DNA of 6,558 bases from Planctomicrobium sp. (GTDB lineage Bacteria; Planctomycetota; Planctomycetia; Planctomycetales; Planctomycetaceae): assembly GCA_029259835.1 (NCBI GenBank), contig JAJDEL010000282.1:1-6558 (forward strand), in the 5' to 3' direction. Each line of letters begins with the position of its first letter. The stretch's first letter is position 1. A model generated the notes under the pieces. The model did no database searches and was not told the DNA's origin. It was given only the letters and a program-made list of their open reading frames with translations. The position numbers and the translations under genes are program-made. Positions 5,525-6,558 of this stretch are shown piece after piece.

Positions 5525-6558
5525 ATGCTCCGTTCAGTCATTTGGGCAAGTCTCTCACGAAGCGAAAATCGAAGCAGAACCTCTGCGATCACTCTGATGT
5601 TTCTTCCTGCGTTACTGTTTCTTCTCACGTTAGAACAGGTACCGGCCTCCGAAAAAAGTATTCCACCGAATATCGTGCTGATTGTTGCGGACGACTTGGG
5701 TTACAGTGACCTCGGTTGCTATGGGGGTGAGATCGAAACACCGCATCTCGATTCCCTGGCGAAGAACGGGTTGCGGCTGACTCGGTTTTACAATACGGGA
5801 CGCTGCTGCCCCTCGCGGGCGTCACTCTTGACTGGTCAGTATCCGCATCGTGTTGGCGTCGGGCATAAAGTTGCCGACCTGGGACGACCTGGCTATCGCG
5901 GAATCATTTCGGAAGATTCGCTCACGATCGCGCAGGTTCTCAAGGATCAGAACTACCGATCATTCATTTCTGGGAAATGGCACCTCGGCACCCCTGACCC
6001 GACGACGCATGGATTCGAAGAATTCTTCGGAACGTTGGTCAGTGCGCAAACGTTTTGGGATCCCAATCACTACCTACGAACTCCCGCCGGCAGGCAAGCT
6101 CGAAGCTACAACCCCGATCAGTTTTACGGAACAGATGCCGTGACTGACCACGCGCTCGATTTCCTCACGCTTGCGAGAGATACTCTCAAGCAGCCCTGGT
6201 TTTTGTATCTCGCTTACCACGCTCCTCACTTTCCGCTGCACGCTCGTCCGCAGGACATTGCAAAGTATGAAGGGAAGTATGCTGTCGGCTGGGACGTCAT
6301 CCGCCATCGACGACTGCATAAAATGAAAGAGTTTGGAATCGTTCCACAAGAGACGAAGTTGACTCCCCGGTCGCAATACTGGAATTACGGTGAGACGAAG
6401 ACTGGCGTCAATCCGGCATGGTCATCACTCACAGAAGAACGCAGAATCGATCTCGCTCAGCGGATGGCAATCTACGCCGCGATGGTGGATCGTGTTGATC
6501 AGAACATCGGTCGTGTTCTGAATGATCTCACTCAAACTAACGAACTGGAAAATACACT
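5525..6558 (+). CDS. Secreted arylsulfatase-type sulfatase, 3' end cut by the window
   Basis: Type I sulfatase (PF00884), which hydrolyses sulfate esters using a formylglycine made from an active-site cysteine. The frame is open from the ATG at 5525 to the window end (344 codons, no stop). The N-terminus looks like a signal peptide: arginines at 12, 16 and 18, a hydrophobic core at about 22-36, and a possible cleavage after VPA (39-41), so the enzyme is probably exported. The mature part opens with PNIVLIVADDLGYSDLG, with metal ligands D56 and D57. The formylglycine motif is CCPSRASLLTG, with C94 to be converted and R98 following. SGKWHLG supplies K151 and H153, and YHAPHFPLHA supplies H232. 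The later Asp/Asn metal ligands and C-terminal subdomain lie beyond the window. The internal M25 would shorten the signal peptide and remove its positive charges, so M1 is preferred; a weak GGAA precedes it. Substrate is unknown; sulfated algal polysaccharides are a common target in planctomycetes. Maturation needs a formylglycine-generating enzyme, not seen here. Confidence 0.94.
   Translation, partial: MLRSVIWASLSRSENRSRTSAITLMFLPALLFLLTLEQVPASEKSIPPNIVLIVADDLGYSDLGCYGGEIETPHLDSLAKNGLRLTRFYNTGRCCPSRASLLTGQYPHRVGVGHKVADLGRPGYRGIISEDSLTIAQVLKDQNYRSFISGKWHLGTPDPTTHGFEEFFGTLVSAQTFWDPNHYLRTPAGRQARSYNPDQFYGTDAVTDHALDFLTLARDTLKQPWFLYLAYHAPHFPLHARPQDIAKYEGKYAVGWDVIRHRRLHKMKEFGIVPQETKLTPRSQYWNYGETKTGVNPAWSSLTEERRIDLAQRMAIYAAMVDRVDQNIGRVLNDLTQTNELENT

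Noticed and set aside
5850..6376. Open frames on both strands inside the sulfatase (5850-6143 plus, 6074-6376 minus)
   Set aside because: The continuous frame from 5525 carries all the sulfatase motifs through this stretch; the others are shadows.

Overview
The window looks like chromosomal DNA of a planctomycete. Three things suggest this: an ECF sigma factor of the type that is greatly expanded in that phylum, a secreted formylglycine-type sulfatase directly behind it, and intergenic regions packed with GC-rich palindromes of the REP kind. Base composition is moderate (about half GC by eye) and Shine-Dalgarno signals are mostly weak. The genus cannot be fixed from the sequence.

Layout. Positions 1-94 hold no gene, only two competing small inverted repeats. 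A ten-helix EamA/DMT-type transporter lies on the minus strand (95-1066). A 331-base gap follows, most of it one compact palindromic repeat element (about 1149-1386) with short inverted ends. Two minus-strand genes come next, 59 bases apart and probably co-transcribed: epmB (2690-3763), a radical-SAM/PLP lysine 2,3-aminomutase, and downstream of it a class V aminotransferase-fold 'cysteine desulfurase-like' gene (1398-2630). Divergent from epmB across 123 bases is efp (3887-4453), encoding elongation factor P. After efp a 354-base gap carries a consensus TATAAT, repeated CACCGG/CCGGTG palindromes and a chain of hairpins. Then come the ECF sigma factor (4844-5419) and the start of a sulfatase (from 5525) that runs off the window end.

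How the genes fit together. EpmB converts lysine to beta-lysine, which EpmA (not in this window) attaches to a lysine of EF-P. The EF-P here has that lysine at position 34 in a PGKG loop, so the divergent pair encodes an enzyme and the target of its pathway. The modification helps ribosomes through polyproline stretches. The aminotransferase-like gene probably shares the epmB transcript, but it lacks the usual catalytic cysteine and should not be assumed to supply sulfur for the EpmB iron-sulfur cluster. The sigma factor and the sulfatase are adjacent and co-oriented; a regulatory link is possible but unproven.

No CRISPR array, toxin-antitoxin pair, phage gene, transposase, rRNA or tRNA was recognised. 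No clearly new multi-gene system is visible. The best candidates for a second look are the two structured intergenic regions and the non-canonical desulfurase-like protein.
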